Assembly (NCBI GenBank): GCA_963698395.1
Contig: CAVOQQ010000003.1
Span: 992,001-1,056,000, forward strand
Length of the DNA stretch: 64,000 bases
Direction of reading: 5' to 3'
Origin: JBBQUN01 sp963698395
GTDB lineage: Bacteria > Actinomycetota > Acidimicrobiia > Acidimicrobiales > SZUA-35
Shown here: positions 24,929 to 34,026 of the stretch, piece by piece
Numbering within the stretch: the first letter of the stretch is position 1
Layout of the letters: every line of letters starts with the position of its first letter
Notes under the pieces: model-generated
What the model was told of the DNA's origin: nothing
What the model saw: only the letters and a program-made list of their open reading frames with translations
Database searches by the model: none
Program-made: the position numbers and the translations under genes

Positions 24929-26371
24929 GTGCTGCCGGTCGTCACCCCCAGCGCAATGGCAGCCATCGATGCCGCTGCCGAGGTTCCTCTGGACATCCTC
25001 ATCGAACGTGCCGGATGGGCCGCTGCCTCGTCGGCGCGCTCACTGATGGGCTCGGTGTCCGGACTGCGAGTCCTCGTGCTCGCTGGTCCTGGCAACAACG
25101 GCGCCGACGGCCGAGTCGCCGCCCGGGTCTTGGAACGCTGGGGTGCGAAGGTGACGATCGTCGATGCTCGATCGTGGCGTACCGAAGACGTGGCCTGGTC
25201 TCGTCCGCAGCTCATCATCGATGCCGGTTTCGGCACCGGTCTTCGGCGTCGGTTCGATGCCCCGGATCTCACCACGCTGTGCCCGCAGCGGCCCCAGGTG
25301 TTGGCGATCGACATCCCCAGCGGCCTCGACGGCGAGCTGGGCATCGTGCACGGCTCGGTCATACCGGCCGATGCCACGATCACCTTCGGGGCGTACAAGC
25401 CGGGCTTGCTCGTCGGCGATGGGCCGGGGCTTGCAGGACGAGTGACGGTCGCCCCGCTGGGACTCGACACATCGAACGCGCCGGCGCATCTCCTCGAAGC
25501 CGGTGATCTCGCTGCCTGGCCAGGTCGTTCGGCCGACGCGCACAAGTGGCGCTCTGCCGTCTGGGTGATCGGGGGTCGGCCGTCGATGCCGGGAGCGCCT
25601 CGTATGGCGGTGATGGCCGCTGGCCGATCCGGGGCGGGCTATGTGCTCGGATCGATTCCCGGGCTCGACGGGGCTGCGCTCGATCTACCCATCGAAGCCG
25701 TCGGGCGTGCCCTTGGGCTCGAGTGGGGGAGCGAGGTGGCTCGACAAGCCGATCGCGTCGCCGCGTTCGTGCTCGGGCCCGGCCTCCCGGTCGATGACCG
25801 AGTCGGTGTCGAGGTGCGTCACTGCCTTGCCTCGATCGAGCGGCCAATGGTGGTCGACGCGGGAGCGATCGACGCGGTCGCCGTCGGTGGCGTTCCGGCG
25901 GCGATCGGCTCGGATCGGGCGTCGTGCCTGCGAGATCGGTCGATCCCTGCGGTCCTGACCCCGCACGACGGCGAGTTCGAGCGGCTGATGGGCGAGAAGC
26001 CCGGGCCTGATCGCCTTCGCTCTGCTCGACTCGCCGCCGAGTCCTACCGCAGCATCGTGCTGCTCAAGGGCCCCACCACGGTGGTCGCCGCTCCCGACGG
26101 GCGAGTCTTGCTCTCGCGGGCGGGCGATGCTCGATTGGCGACTGCTGGTACCGGCGACGTGTTGAGCGGCATCATTGCTGCTGGACTCGCGCTCGGGCTC
26201 GATCCGTTCATGGCGGCTGGACTCGGCGCCGAGCTCCATGGCCGGGCGGCGTCGTCGGGGTATCGAACAGGGCTGATCGCCAGCGACCTGCCCGAGCTGG
26301 TGGCCGGCGTGCTCTCGTCGATCGCCGCCGGCGAATCGGCCGAGCCGATCGATGAGGGGAGGGCGAGGTGA
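24929..26371 (+). CDS. nnr: Bifunctional NAD(P)H-hydrate epimerase/dehydratase
   Basis: Repairs hydrated NADH and NADPH. The GTG at 24929 gives 480 residues. The epimerase domain (about 1-215) has G-P-G-N-N-G-A-D-G-R. The ADP-dependent dehydratase domain (about 220-475) has T-P-H-D-G-E-F-E-R-L and G-T-G-D-V-L-S-G-I-I-A-A-G-L-A. Sits between acpS and alr, its usual place in actinobacteria. Ends GTGA into alr. Confidence 0.93.
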   Translation: MLPVVTPSAMAAIDAAAEVPLDILIERAGWAAASSARSLMGSVSGLRVLVLAGPGNNGADGRVAARVLERWGAKVTIVDARSWRTEDVAWSRPQLIIDAGFGTGLRRRFDAPDLTTLCPQRPQVLAIDIPSGLDGELGIVHGSVIPADATITFGAYKPGLLVGDGPGLAGRVTVAPLGLDTSNAPAHLLEAGDLAAWPGRSADAHKWRSAVWVIGGRPSMPGAPRMAVMAAGRSGAGYVLGSIPGLDGAALDLPIEAVGRALGLEWGSEVARQADRVAAFVLGPGLPVDDRVGVEVRHCLASIERPMVVDAGAIDAVAVGGVPAAIGSDRASCLRDRSIPAVLTPHDGEFERLMGEKPGPDRLRSARLAAESYRSIVLLKGPTTVVAAPDGRVLLSRAGDARLATAGTGDVLSGIIAAGLALGLDPFMAAGLGAELHGRAASSGYRTGLIASDLPELVAGVLSSIAAGESAEPIDEGRAR

Positions 26372-27477
26372 GCAGAGCATGGCTCGAGATCGACCTCGAT
26401 GCCGTTGCCGAGAACGTCTCGATGTTGGGATCCTTTGCGCCCGGCAGTGAGCTGTGTGCGGTGGTCAAGGCCGATGCGTACGGCCACGGCGCCGCCGACG
26501 TGGCCGAGGCTGCACTCCGAGCAGGAGCTTCACGGCTTGCGGTCGCCCAGATTGCCGAGGGACGACAGCTCCGTGAGTCGGGTATCGATGCGCCCATCTG
26601 GATCCTTTCCGAACCCGAGCTCTCCGAGTTCGCAACGGCTGCGGTGTTCGACCTCGAACCGGCGGTCTACAGCGCTGCCGGCATGGCGTCGGCTTCGGCT
26701 GCGGCGAGCGATCACCACGCCATGACCGTGCACCTCGTGGTCGACACCGGCATGGGACGGGTCGGGACCACAGCGAACGACGCCATCGAACTGGCCCAGT
26801 CCATTCTCGCCTCCGACGATCTCGAACTTGGTTCGGTGTGGACCCACCTGGCTCGCGCCGATGATCTGGCGCACCCGCTGAACGACCAGCAACTCGATCG
26901 CTTCGAGGCGGTGCTCGAGGAGCTGTCCGCCGTCGGGATCGATCCCCCGCTCGTCCATGCGGCCAACACGGCGGCGACGATCACCCTGCCCCGCAGCCAT
27001 TACGACGTCGTGCGCTGTGGGATCGGCATCTATGGATGCCTGCCCGGCCCCGATTTCGACGAGTTGGTCGACCTGCGCCCCGTCATGCGCCTCGTCTCGA
27101 AGGTCGGGTTCGTGAAGCGAGTGCGGGCGGGCACCGCGGTCAGCTACGGCCATCGCCGAGTGCTTGGACGCGACACGACGCTCGCAACGGTGCCGATCGG
27201 CTACGCCGACGGTGTGCCGCGCGCCTGGTGGGACGCCGGTCAGGTACTCATCGGCGGTGAGCGCCATGGCTTCGCCGGGATGATCACCATGGATCAGGTG
27301 ATCATCGACTGTGGCGACGCCGAGGTGGCGGTGGGTGACGAGGTCGTCTTGCTCGGAGCGCAGGGGGGCGACGCCATCGCTGTCGAAGAATGGGCCGAGG
27401 TGCTCGAAACGATCACCTACGAGGTCGTCTGCGGCTTCGGTACCCGCCTCGATCGAATCGCTCGGAGTCGACCATGA
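26368..27477 (+). CDS. alr: Alanine racemase
   Basis: PLP enzyme making D-alanine for peptidoglycan. It has 369 residues from the GTG at 26368. The PLP lysine is Lys34 in V-V-K-A-D-A-Y-G-H-G. The second catalytic base is the tyrosine of V-S-Y-G-H, and G-Y-A-D-G-V-P-R is conserved. Coupled to nnr by GTGA and to the next gene by ATGA. Confidence 0.95.
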   Translation: MSRAWLEIDLDAVAENVSMLGSFAPGSELCAVVKADAYGHGAADVAEAALRAGASRLAVAQIAEGRQLRESGIDAPIWILSEPELSEFATAAVFDLEPAVYSAAGMASASAAASDHHAMTVHLVVDTGMGRVGTTANDAIELAQSILASDDLELGSVWTHLARADDLAHPLNDQQLDRFEAVLEELSAVGIDPPLVHAANTAATITLPRSHYDVVRCGIGIYGCLPGPDFDELVDLRPVMRLVSKVGFVKRVRAGTAVSYGHRRVLGRDTTLATVPIGYADGVPRAWWDAGQVLIGGERHGFAGMITMDQVIIDCGDAEVAVGDEVVLLGAQGGDAIAVEEWAEVLETITYEVVCGFGTRLDRIARSRP

Positions 27478-28442
27478 CGATGTCACCTGTTCGCACCGCG
27501 ACGTTCGTTGCCGGGGCTGCTGCCGGATGGTTTGCGGAGCGGTTGATGATGCACCGGATCGAGCGATCGGCGTCGCCGTCGCTGGAAACGATGCTGCCGG
27601 CCGACGCACGGGATCGCACGATGGCCACGGCCGACGGTGGATCGATGCACTGGATCGAAGCCGGCTCGGGGCGGCCCCTCGTGCTCCTCCACGGCATCAC
27701 GCTCGAGGCCGAAGTCTGGTCTCGCCAGTTCGTCCTGCACGATCGTGCCCGGGTCATGGCCGTCGACCTGCGAGGTCACGGCCGATCCACGGCCGGTGCC
27801 GATGGCGCAACGATCGCCACCAACGCGGCCGATCTCGCAGCGCTACTCGAACACGAGGATCTCGAGGGAGCGGTGTTGGTCGGACACTCGATGGGCGGCA
27901 TGGTGGTTGCGCACTTCCTGGCCACCGCCGACACCGACACGCTCGGCCGCGTCAGTGGCGCCGCCTTCGTCGACTCGGCGGTGCGCTCCCCCGTGAGCCG
28001 GTCGGTTCGCAACGACCGTGTCGACGCGTTCCTCCAGCGACCGGCCGTGGCAGCCACGATCGGTACCGTGCCCGACAGTGACGCCGGCCGGCTCGCGGTC
28101 ATGATGACGTTCGGGCGGAGGCCGAGCATGCTCGACATCCAGACGGTGGCCGAGAGCTTCGACCGCCTCGATCCCGAAACCTACTGGCAGTCGATGCCGT
28201 CGATTCTCGAGCACGATGTGCGGGCGAGTCTGGCGTCTCGGGACGACCTCGATCGCCTCCGGATCATCGTGATCGTCGGCGAGCTCGATCGTCTGACGCC
28301 GCTGCGCTGTGCTCGCGAGATCGTCGAGACCTTCGGCGGCGCCGAGCTCCATGTGCTTCCCGGGGTCGGTCACCAGGCCATGATGGAGGCGTCGGACGCC
28401 GTCAACGAGCTCCTCACCGAGCTCATGAGCGAGCTGGTGTGA
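27474..28442 (+). CDS. Alpha/beta-hydrolase
   Basis: 322 residues from the ATG at 27474, with an N-terminal hydrophobic stretch (T-F-V-A-G-A-A-A-G-W-F-A) that may anchor it to the membrane. The alpha/beta-hydrolase core shows oxyanion L-L-H-G-I, D-L-R-G-H-G-R-S, the nucleophile elbow G-H-S-M-G-G and a late G-V-G-H-Q histidine. Substrate unknown. ATGA overlaps at both ends place it in the alr operon. Confidence 0.88.
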   Translation: MTMSPVRTATFVAGAAAGWFAERLMMHRIERSASPSLETMLPADARDRTMATADGGSMHWIEAGSGRPLVLLHGITLEAEVWSRQFVLHDRARVMAVDLRGHGRSTAGADGATIATNAADLAALLEHEDLEGAVLVGHSMGGMVVAHFLATADTDTLGRVSGAAFVDSAVRSPVSRSVRNDRVDAFLQRPAVAATIGTVPDSDAGRLAVMMTFGRRPSMLDIQTVAESFDRLDPETYWQSMPSILEHDVRASLASRDDLDRLRIIVIVGELDRLTPLRCAREIVETFGGAELHVLPGVGHQAMMEASDAVNELLTELMSELV

Positions 28443-29533
28443 AGCTGCTCATCGTCGAGCCTTGGCTCGGTGGATCGCATGCGCAGTGGGCCGAGGACTA
28501 CCGGATGTTCAGTGTCCACGATGTCTCGATCGTCGGCCTTCCGGCAGATCGGTGGCGGTGGCGTCTCCGTGGTGGCGCGGCGCCCCTCGCCGATCTGGTG
28601 CGGGACCACATCGCCGCTGCCGGCACACCCGATGCCGTGTTGGTCTCGAGCCCGCTCGATCTGTCCCGGCTGCTCGGACTCCTGCGTGTCGAGCTCGGTG
28701 GCGTTCCGGTTGCGGTGTATCAGCACGAGTCGCAGCTCCTCTATCCCAATGCACAGGGGGTGGCAGCAAATGACGCGAACGCACTGTGTGATTGGTTTTC
28801 GTGGCTCAGTGCCGACGCCGTGTTCTTCAACAGCGACTGGCATCGGCGCCGCGTGGTCGAGGAGCTGCCGGCGTTCGTACGACGGTTTCCCGATGATGAT
28901 CATGTGCACTACCTCGATCCGGTGGTCGCCTCGTTCGAAACGCTGCCGCTCGGGATCGATCTCTCCTGGGCGTCGCGTTCGGAGGAGCGATTCGACAGCG
29001 TTGGACCGGTGGTGCTCTGGCCGCATCGCTGGGAGCCGGACAAGGACCCGGCGGCCTTCGAACGCACGGTCGACCGTCTCGCCGAGATCGGTGTCGCCTT
29101 CAGTCTGGTGCTGGCGGGGGAGGCGGGGCCGCTCGACGACGAGCGCCGAGATCGGTTCGTCCAGCGCCACCGGCGACGCGTGCTCGCCAACGGTCCCTTT
29201 GCCCGAGCTGACTATCGACGCTGGGTGTGTCGGAGTGACGTCGTCGTCTCGTGCGCACACCATGACTTCTTCGGTGCCGGGATCGCCGAAGGCGTTGCTG
29301 CCGGTTGTGTTCCGGTGGTCCCCGATGCGCTGCACTATCCCGATCTGCTTGCTGACGGTGCTGCGATCTTCACGTACCGGCCGGGAAGTTTCGGGACGAG
29401 ACTCGCCGACGTGTTGAGCGACATCGAGCCGTGGCGTGCTCATCAGCACGCAGCGTCGGCCGGTGTTCGTCGGTATGACTGGGGTGTGATGGCTTCGGTC
29501 TATGACCGGCGATTGGAAGCGCTGGCGAGGTGA
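28439..29533 (+). CDS. Glycosyltransferase of the tRNA-queuosine mannosyltransferase (DUF3524) type
   Basis: 364 residues starting M-K-L-L-I-V-E-P-W-L-G-G-S-H, then D-V-S-I-V-G-L-P-A-D-R-W-R-W-R-L-R-G-G-A. This N-terminal pattern and the Y-Q-H-E-S-Q-L-L-Y-P motif are, from memory, those of the GTDC1/QTMAN family, which adds mannose to queuosine in tRNA-Asp. The C-terminal half is a GT-B group 1 domain (W-P-H-R-W-E-P-D-K-D, G-A-G-I-A-E-G-V-A-A-G). The acceptor in this organism is not shown by the sequence. It lies in the run leading to the t6A genes, so a tRNA role would fit. Confidence 0.75.
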   Translation: MKLLIVEPWLGGSHAQWAEDYRMFSVHDVSIVGLPADRWRWRLRGGAAPLADLVRDHIAAAGTPDAVLVSSPLDLSRLLGLLRVELGGVPVAVYQHESQLLYPNAQGVAANDANALCDWFSWLSADAVFFNSDWHRRRVVEELPAFVRRFPDDDHVHYLDPVVASFETLPLGIDLSWASRSEERFDSVGPVVLWPHRWEPDKDPAAFERTVDRLAEIGVAFSLVLAGEAGPLDDERRDRFVQRHRRRVLANGPFARADYRRWVCRSDVVVSCAHHDFFGAGIAEGVAAGCVPVVPDALHYPDLLADGAAIFTYRPGSFGTRLADVLSDIEPWRAHQHAASAGVRRYDWGVMASVYDRRLEALAR

Positions 29534-29823
29534 GTCGTCCGGTGCGAACGACTGAGGTCCACAAGCACCCGAGCGCAACGATGGTCGCCAGGTCCCTTGT
29601 AGCAAACGGAGGCCTCGTCGTGGAGGTGGCCGACGGTGTTGACCCCGGAGTTGGCACCTGGCACGCTCGGCCCATGACCGCTGCCGATGATCGCCATCGC
29701 TCCCCAGCGCGATCGAACGACGAGTCGACGCTCGACTCCGAGCGCGAGGGCCCCATCGAATTCGAGCGGTGGGGGACTGGCTTCGTCACCACCGGCCGGC
29801 TCGTCGGAAGCCGTCGGGCATGA
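29530..29823 (+). CDS. Small hypothetical protein
   Basis: 97 residues, GTG start. It overlaps the previous stop as GTGA and the next start as ATGA, the same coupling as the real genes around it, which is the main argument for it. The composition is unremarkable and no domain is recognised. It could also be a spacer that happens to be open. Confidence 0.45.
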   Translation: MSRPVRTTEVHKHPSATMVARSLVANGGLVVEVADGVDPGVGTWHARPMTAADDRHRSPARSNDESTLDSEREGPIEFERWGTGFVTTGRLVGSRRA

Positions 29824-30719
29824 AGGAGCGTCAGGGTCTTGGGGGACCGGGCGTGCTCACCGACATCGACGGCGTGACGGTCGGTCACTGGACGAGTCCG
29901 GCGGGCGACACCGGCTGCACGGTGGTGTTGCTTCCCGAGGGTTCGGTCGCTTCGGGTGAGGTGCGTGGTGGTGCGCCGGCCACTCGGGAGTTCGCCCTGC
30001 TCGATCCCATCCGGATGATGCAGCACGTCAACGCCGTGGTCCTCTCGGGTGGGTCGGCGTTCGGCCTGGCAACGGCCGATGGCGTGATGCAGTACCTGCA
30101 CGAACGCGACGTCGGCTTTGCCACGGCCGGTGGCGTCGTGCCCATCGTGGTCGGTATGGGGATCTACGACCTCACCACCGCAACGAGCGGTGTGCGGCCG
30201 AATGCGGCCTCCGGACACGCGGCCGCCGTGGCTGCAACCGACGGCCCGGTGCTGTCGGGCCGGATCGGCGCCGGTGCCGGCGCCACCTACCGAAAGTGGT
30301 GGGGGCGCGACGGATCTCGTCCTGGCGGGGTCGGCATGGCGACCGTGCAGCTCGGCGAGGCGATGGTCAGCTCGCTCGTGGTGGTGAACGCACTCGGCGA
30401 CATCGATCCGGGCGACGGCTCGCTGCGGGCGATGCCACCTCGACGAGTCCTCGGGGCCTCGCCCGATGCCGAGCCCGAGTTCGGCGTCAACACCACGATC
30501 GGCGTCGTGGTCACCAATGCATCGCTCGACAAGACGCAGTGCCAGCTCCTTGCCCAGGGCGGCCACGACGCCTTCGCCCGGACGCTGGTGCCTGCTCACA
30601 CCGCCGCCGACGGCGACGCCATCGTTGCAGCGGCCACGGGACAGGTCGAGGCGGATCCCGTCCACCTCCGGGTGATGGCAACCGAAGCCGTGTCTCGCGC
30701 CATCCGGTCGTTGCTCTGA
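29820..30719 (+). CDS. P1 (DmpA/S58) family peptidase
   Basis: 299 residues from the ATG at 29820; a GTG at 29853 is an alternative. Start L-T-D-I-D-G-V-T-V-G-H-W-T, then L-S-G-G-S-A-F-G-L, A-T-A-G-G-V-V-P-I-V and V-N-T-T-I-G-V-V-V-T-N-A. In this Ntn-type family the last motif is where the chain self-cleaves to free the nucleophile. Such enzymes are aminopeptidases or amidases; the substrate is unknown. A perfect 6-bp hairpin with a T-rich loop (30763-30780) follows and may end the operon. Confidence 0.88.
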   Translation: MKERQGLGGPGVLTDIDGVTVGHWTSPAGDTGCTVVLLPEGSVASGEVRGGAPATREFALLDPIRMMQHVNAVVLSGGSAFGLATADGVMQYLHERDVGFATAGGVVPIVVGMGIYDLTTATSGVRPNAASGHAAAVAATDGPVLSGRIGAGAGATYRKWWGRDGSRPGGVGMATVQLGEAMVSSLVVVNALGDIDPGDGSLRAMPPRRVLGASPDAEPEFGVNTTIGVVVTNASLDKTQCQLLAQGGHDAFARTLVPAHTAADGDAIVAAATGQVEADPVHLRVMATEAVSRAIRSLL

Positions 30720-30783
30720 CCACGCCTCGTCCCGTGGCCCGAACGCCACCGAAACGTCGGTACCGGCGGGTTTTCGCCGGCGG

Positions 30784-30789
30784 TAGCCT
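30784..30789 (+). promoter_or_regulatory. -10 box for leaderless tsaE
   Basis: TAGCCT lies eight bases before the tsaE GTG at 30798, so the transcript would start at or next to the start codon. No good -35 is visible. The same spacing (TAGGCT, 8 bases, GTG) occurs before the MFS gene at 63447. Confidence 0.4.
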
Positions 30790-30797
30790 TGAAAGCC

Positions 30798-31310
30798 GTG
30801 CCCGTGACCCCCTCTTCCTCGTTTGTCGAGCCCTTCGTGGTCTCCACGTCGTGCCCGGCGCAGACCAAGCAGGTCGCAGCCGAGCTTGCGGCGCTGCTCG
30901 CCGACGGCGACCTGCTCGTTCTGGCTGGGGACCTCGGCGCAGGCAAGACCTGCTTCACCCAGGGGCTGGGCGCCGGCCTCGGTATCGAGGCCCGCATCAC
31001 GAGCCCGACGTTCACGCTGGCCAATCGCTACGAGGGTCGTCTCGAGCTCAACCACCTCGACGTCTACCGGATCGACGACATCGCGGAAACGCTCGACCTC
31101 GACCTCCCGGAGCTGCTCGAAGTCGGCGTCACCGTGATCGAGTGGGGCGAACAGATCGAACCCGTGCTGCCGGCGGATCGGCTCACGCTGCGTCTCCTCC
31201 TCGGCGATGGCGACGATGACCGGGAGCTTCGGTTCGAGCCCGGTTCGAGTCATTGGGGGGAGCGGCTCCAGCCGCTGACCACGATCACCGATCGGCTCGC
31301 GCCGTGTTGA
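30798..31310 (+). CDS. tsaE: tRNA t6A biosynthesis ATPase TsaE
   Basis: ATPase that drives the TsaB-TsaD complex making threonylcarbamoyladenosine at A37 of tRNAs. The Walker A motif is G-D-L-G-A-G-K-T-C-F-T-Q; S-P-T-F-T-L and H-L-D-V-Y-R follow. The GTG at 30798 (170 residues) is preferred to a TTG at 30789 because of the leaderless promoter spacing. Its stop overlaps the start of tsaB. Confidence 0.92.
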   Translation: MPVTPSSSFVEPFVVSTSCPAQTKQVAAELAALLADGDLLVLAGDLGAGKTCFTQGLGAGLGIEARITSPTFTLANRYEGRLELNHLDVYRIDDIAETLDLDLPELLEVGVTVIEWGEQIEPVLPADRLTLRLLLGDGDDDRELRFEPGSSHWGERLQPLTTITDRLAPC

Positions 31311-31990
31311 TCCTTGCCGTCACGTCCGCAACGGCCAGTGTCGGTGTCGCCGTCGTCGACGCCGATATCGGCGGTCACCAGGTGCTGGCGCTCCACCAGA
31401 TCGCCACCGATCGACGCCATGCAGAAGAGCTGATTCCGATGATCGCCGGAGCCCTCGAAGCAGCCGGTGTCACCGCCGGCCGATCGATCGGTCTGTCCGA
31501 CATGGAAAGGTTCGCCGTCGACATCGGCCCCGGTCGGTTCACCGGGCTTCGGGTCGGGCTCGCCACCGTCCGTACCCTGGCGCTCGCCACCGACACCCTC
31601 GTCACCGGGATCTCCAGCCTCGAGGCGCTCGCCGCGGCGCACGCCGGTGCAACCGTGAGCGCCGTCATCGACGCTCGTCGAGCCGAGGTCTTCCAACAAC
31701 GCTTTGCCGTCGACCCGCACGGCCACCCGACCGCCATCGGCGAACCCGTCGTTGGTGAGCCGACCGACTTCATCGGCGACATCGGCGCCGACGATCTGGT
31801 CGTCGGCGACGGCGCCGATCGTTACGGCGACCTCTACGGCGGCCGCAGGATCGAGGGGTGCGAGCCTTCGCCGGTCGACATCGCCCGACTGGCCGTGTTG
31901 CGCCCGGGGGTGCCGGGGCCCGACGTGCTGCCCCGATATCTTCGCGACCCCGACGTCCAGATCAACATCAAGACTCGACACAACACATGA
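31304..31990 (+). CDS. tsaB: tRNA t6A biosynthesis protein TsaB
   Basis: Inactive TsaD-like partner that nucleates the t6A complex. The GTG at 31304 gives 228 residues (M-L-I-L-A-V-T-S-A-T); a TTG one codon later is possible. The N-terminal ASKHA half has G-P-G-R-F-T-G-L-R-V-G-L-A-T. Overlaps tsaE by 7 bases and rimI by 4. Confidence 0.93.
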   Translation: MLILAVTSATASVGVAVVDADIGGHQVLALHQIATDRRHAEELIPMIAGALEAAGVTAGRSIGLSDMERFAVDIGPGRFTGLRVGLATVRTLALATDTLVTGISSLEALAAAHAGATVSAVIDARRAEVFQQRFAVDPHGHPTAIGEPVVGEPTDFIGDIGADDLVVGDGADRYGDLYGGRRIEGCEPSPVDIARLAVLRPGVPGPDVLPRYLRDPDVQINIKTRHNT

Positions 31991-32544
31991 CCTCGATTGC
32001 GTCGGGGAAGCCGACGGAGCACCCACCGTCTCGTTGCTCACCTGCGTGCATGCTCGTGGAGCTCACCACCGCTCACCTCGACGGCGTTGCCGCCATCGAG
32101 GCAGTGTCGAGCCTTGCGCCGTGGTCGCTCGAACTCTTCGCCGGCGAACTGCGGATGCCTGCAGCGGAGCGACACTGGTTGGTGGCGCTGGTGGGGCCCG
32201 ACGTCGTCGGCTTCGGCGGCATGATGATCGTCGGCGAGGAAGCGCATCTGATGAACATCGCCGTCCACCCCGGCCGTCGCCGTGGCGGGATTGCGCGGTC
32301 GTTGCTGACCCAATTGATCGAAGACGTGGTCGGCCGCGGAACGCGTCACCTCACGCTCGAGGTTCGAACCGACAACGCGCCGGCGCTGAAGCTCTACCAC
32401 GAGTATGGGTTCGAGTCGGGGGGCGAACGCAAGGACTACTACGGGCCCGGCAGCCATGCGGCCATCTTGTGGGCTCGAGACATCGACCACCCGACTCATC
32501 CCGCTCGGCAGCGTCGAGTGAAGCCCACCGAGGAGACCCCATGA
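31987..32544 (+). CDS. rimI: Ribosomal-protein-alanine N-acetyltransferase
   Basis: GNAT acetyltransferase; RimI acetylates ribosomal protein S18 in E. coli. The ATG at 31987 overlaps tsaB (185 residues); an ATG at 32050 (M-L-V-E-L-T-T-A-H) would give a more typical length. The acetyl-CoA loop is V-H-P-G-R-R-R-G-G-I-A, and L-Y-H-E-Y-G-F closes the fold. Its place between tsaB and tsaD is standard for actinobacteria. Confidence 0.9.
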   Translation: MTSIASGKPTEHPPSRCSPACMLVELTTAHLDGVAAIEAVSSLAPWSLELFAGELRMPAAERHWLVALVGPDVVGFGGMMIVGEEAHLMNIAVHPGRRRGGIARSLLTQLIEDVVGRGTRHLTLEVRTDNAPALKLYHEYGFESGGERKDYYGPGSHAAILWARDIDHPTHPARQRRVKPTEETP

Positions 32545-33554
32545 CCATCATGTTGGCCATCGAGAGCAGCTGCGACGAAACGGCGGTCGCGATCGTTCGT
32601 GATGGCAGCGAAGTGCTGGCGAACGTGGTGTCGAGCCAGGTCGAACTCCATGCAGAGTTCGGCGGGGTGGTGCCCGAGGTCGCGAGCCGCGCCCACCTCG
32701 ATCTGCTGGAACCCGTGCTGTCTCGTGCCCTCGCCGATGCGGCGCTTTCGGCGTCCGACATCGACGCGGTCGCCGCCACGCATGGCCCGGGGCTGATCGG
32801 TGCGTTGCTCATCGGCGTCAGCGCGGCCAAGTCGCTTGCCCTTGCGTGGAACGTGCCCTACGTCGGCGTCAATCACATGGAAGGTCACCTGTTCGCCACT
32901 CGGCTGGAGCGGCCCGACCTCGTCCCGCCGCTGGTCGTTCTGCTGGTGTCGGGCGGCCACACCTTGATCGTGCACGTGGCCGATGTCGGACGCTACGAGA
33001 TCCTCGGGTCGACGATCGACGACGCGGCGGGTGAGGCGTTCGACAAGGTCGCCCGCTACCTCGGACTGGGCTATCCGGGTGGACCATTGATCGACAAGCT
33101 CGCCCGCGAGGGCGACCCGACCGCCATCACGTTTCCACGCGGGATGATGAACGACGGGCTCGACTTCTCCTTCAGCGGCATGAAGACCGCCGTGGTGAAC
33201 CATGTGCGCAAGCATCCCGAGTCGACCAACGCCAACGTGGCGGCAGCGTTCCAGGAAGCGGTCGTCGATGTCCTGGTCACCAAGACCATGCGGGCCGCCG
33301 ATCAGGTGGGCGCACGAGCGGTGTGCCTCGGTGGCGGGGTCGCGGCGAACTCGCTCCTACGAGAGCGTTTCGCCGAGGCGGCGGCCGAGGCGGGTCTCGA
33401 GGCGCTCGTGCCCGATCGAGCCTTCTGTACCGACAACGCAGCGATGATCGCGGCGGCCGGTCACTGGCGTCTGGAGCATGATGGCCCGACCGGCCTCGAC
33501 GATGGCGCCCTCCCGACCCTGTCGTTGCCGACGGTGTCGGGTGCCAACGACTGA
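32541..33554 (+). CDS. tsaD: tRNA N6-adenosine threonylcarbamoyltransferase TsaD
   Basis: Catalytic subunit of t6A synthesis. The ATG at 32541 gives 337 residues (M-T-I-M-L-A-I-E-S-S-C-D-E-T). Metal-binding histidines H112 and H116 are in N-H-M-E-G-H. L-V-S-G-G-H-T and F-S-F-S-G-M-K-T complete the ASKHA fold. The upstream open frame is a shadow of tsaB and rimI. Confidence 0.96.
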   Translation: MTIMLAIESSCDETAVAIVRDGSEVLANVVSSQVELHAEFGGVVPEVASRAHLDLLEPVLSRALADAALSASDIDAVAATHGPGLIGALLIGVSAAKSLALAWNVPYVGVNHMEGHLFATRLERPDLVPPLVVLLVSGGHTLIVHVADVGRYEILGSTIDDAAGEAFDKVARYLGLGYPGGPLIDKLAREGDPTAITFPRGMMNDGLDFSFSGMKTAVVNHVRKHPESTNANVAAAFQEAVVDVLVTKTMRAADQVGARAVCLGGGVAANSLLRERFAEAAAEAGLEALVPDRAFCTDNAAMIAAAGHWRLEHDGPTGLDDGALPTLSLPTVSGAND

Positions 33555-33570
33555 TCGGCCCGGCTCTCGA

Positions 33571-34026
33571 TCAGCCCGGTGCCCGTTCGGCGCGCGGTGT
33601 GCGGAGTACGGCGCGCTGGACACCGCGCTGATCGTGGAACGTGTGATCGGCATCGAGCGGATCGTCGCCTCGAGCGGCCAACCCGCCGAACTCGGTGATG
33701 GCGCGGCCAACGGCACGCCGCAGGTCGATGTGGTCGATGCCCGAGGCGCTGATCGACAGCAGTACCCCGGTTCCGACCTCGTCGGTCGCTGCCAGCTCGG
33801 TGTGGTCGATCACTTCGGAGCGAACGATCACGTAGCCGTCGGCGGATTCCAGTCGAATCTGGTCGTCCACCTCGGCCGCGAGCGGGTTGTAGCCCTTGGC
33901 GAGGAAGTGGCGCAGCACCGGTGTGAGCAGTTGGCGCTCGCGATCATCGACGACGAGCTCGACCGCCGATCCCGAGGGCTCGGGCCGCATCGTCATCGGT
34001 TCGTTCGTCACCCCGTCGTCATGCAA
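33571..34026 (-). CDS. Hypothetical protein, convergent with tsaD
   Basis: 151 residues read from 34026 down. The middle looks like a folded domain (R-Q-L-L-T-P-V-L-R-H-F-L-A-K-G-Y, I-R-L-E-S-A-D-G-Y-V-I-V-R); the ends look disordered. No recognised family, signal peptide or membrane segment. The plus-strand frame over the same bases (33478-34089) has the Arg/Ser/Pro-rich look of a shadow. Confidence 0.65.
   Translation of the reverse strand: MHDDGVTNEPMTMRPEPSGSAVELVVDDRERQLLTPVLRHFLAKGYNPLAAEVDDQIRLESADGYVIVRSEVIDHTELAATDEVGTGVLLSISASGIDHIDLRRAVGRAITEFGGLAARGDDPLDADHTFHDQRGVQRAVLRTPRAERAPG

Noticed and set aside
29370..31253. A 627-codon minus-strand frame opposite the P1 peptidase and tsaE
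   Set aside because: Shadow; both plus-strand genes carry conserved active-site motifs.
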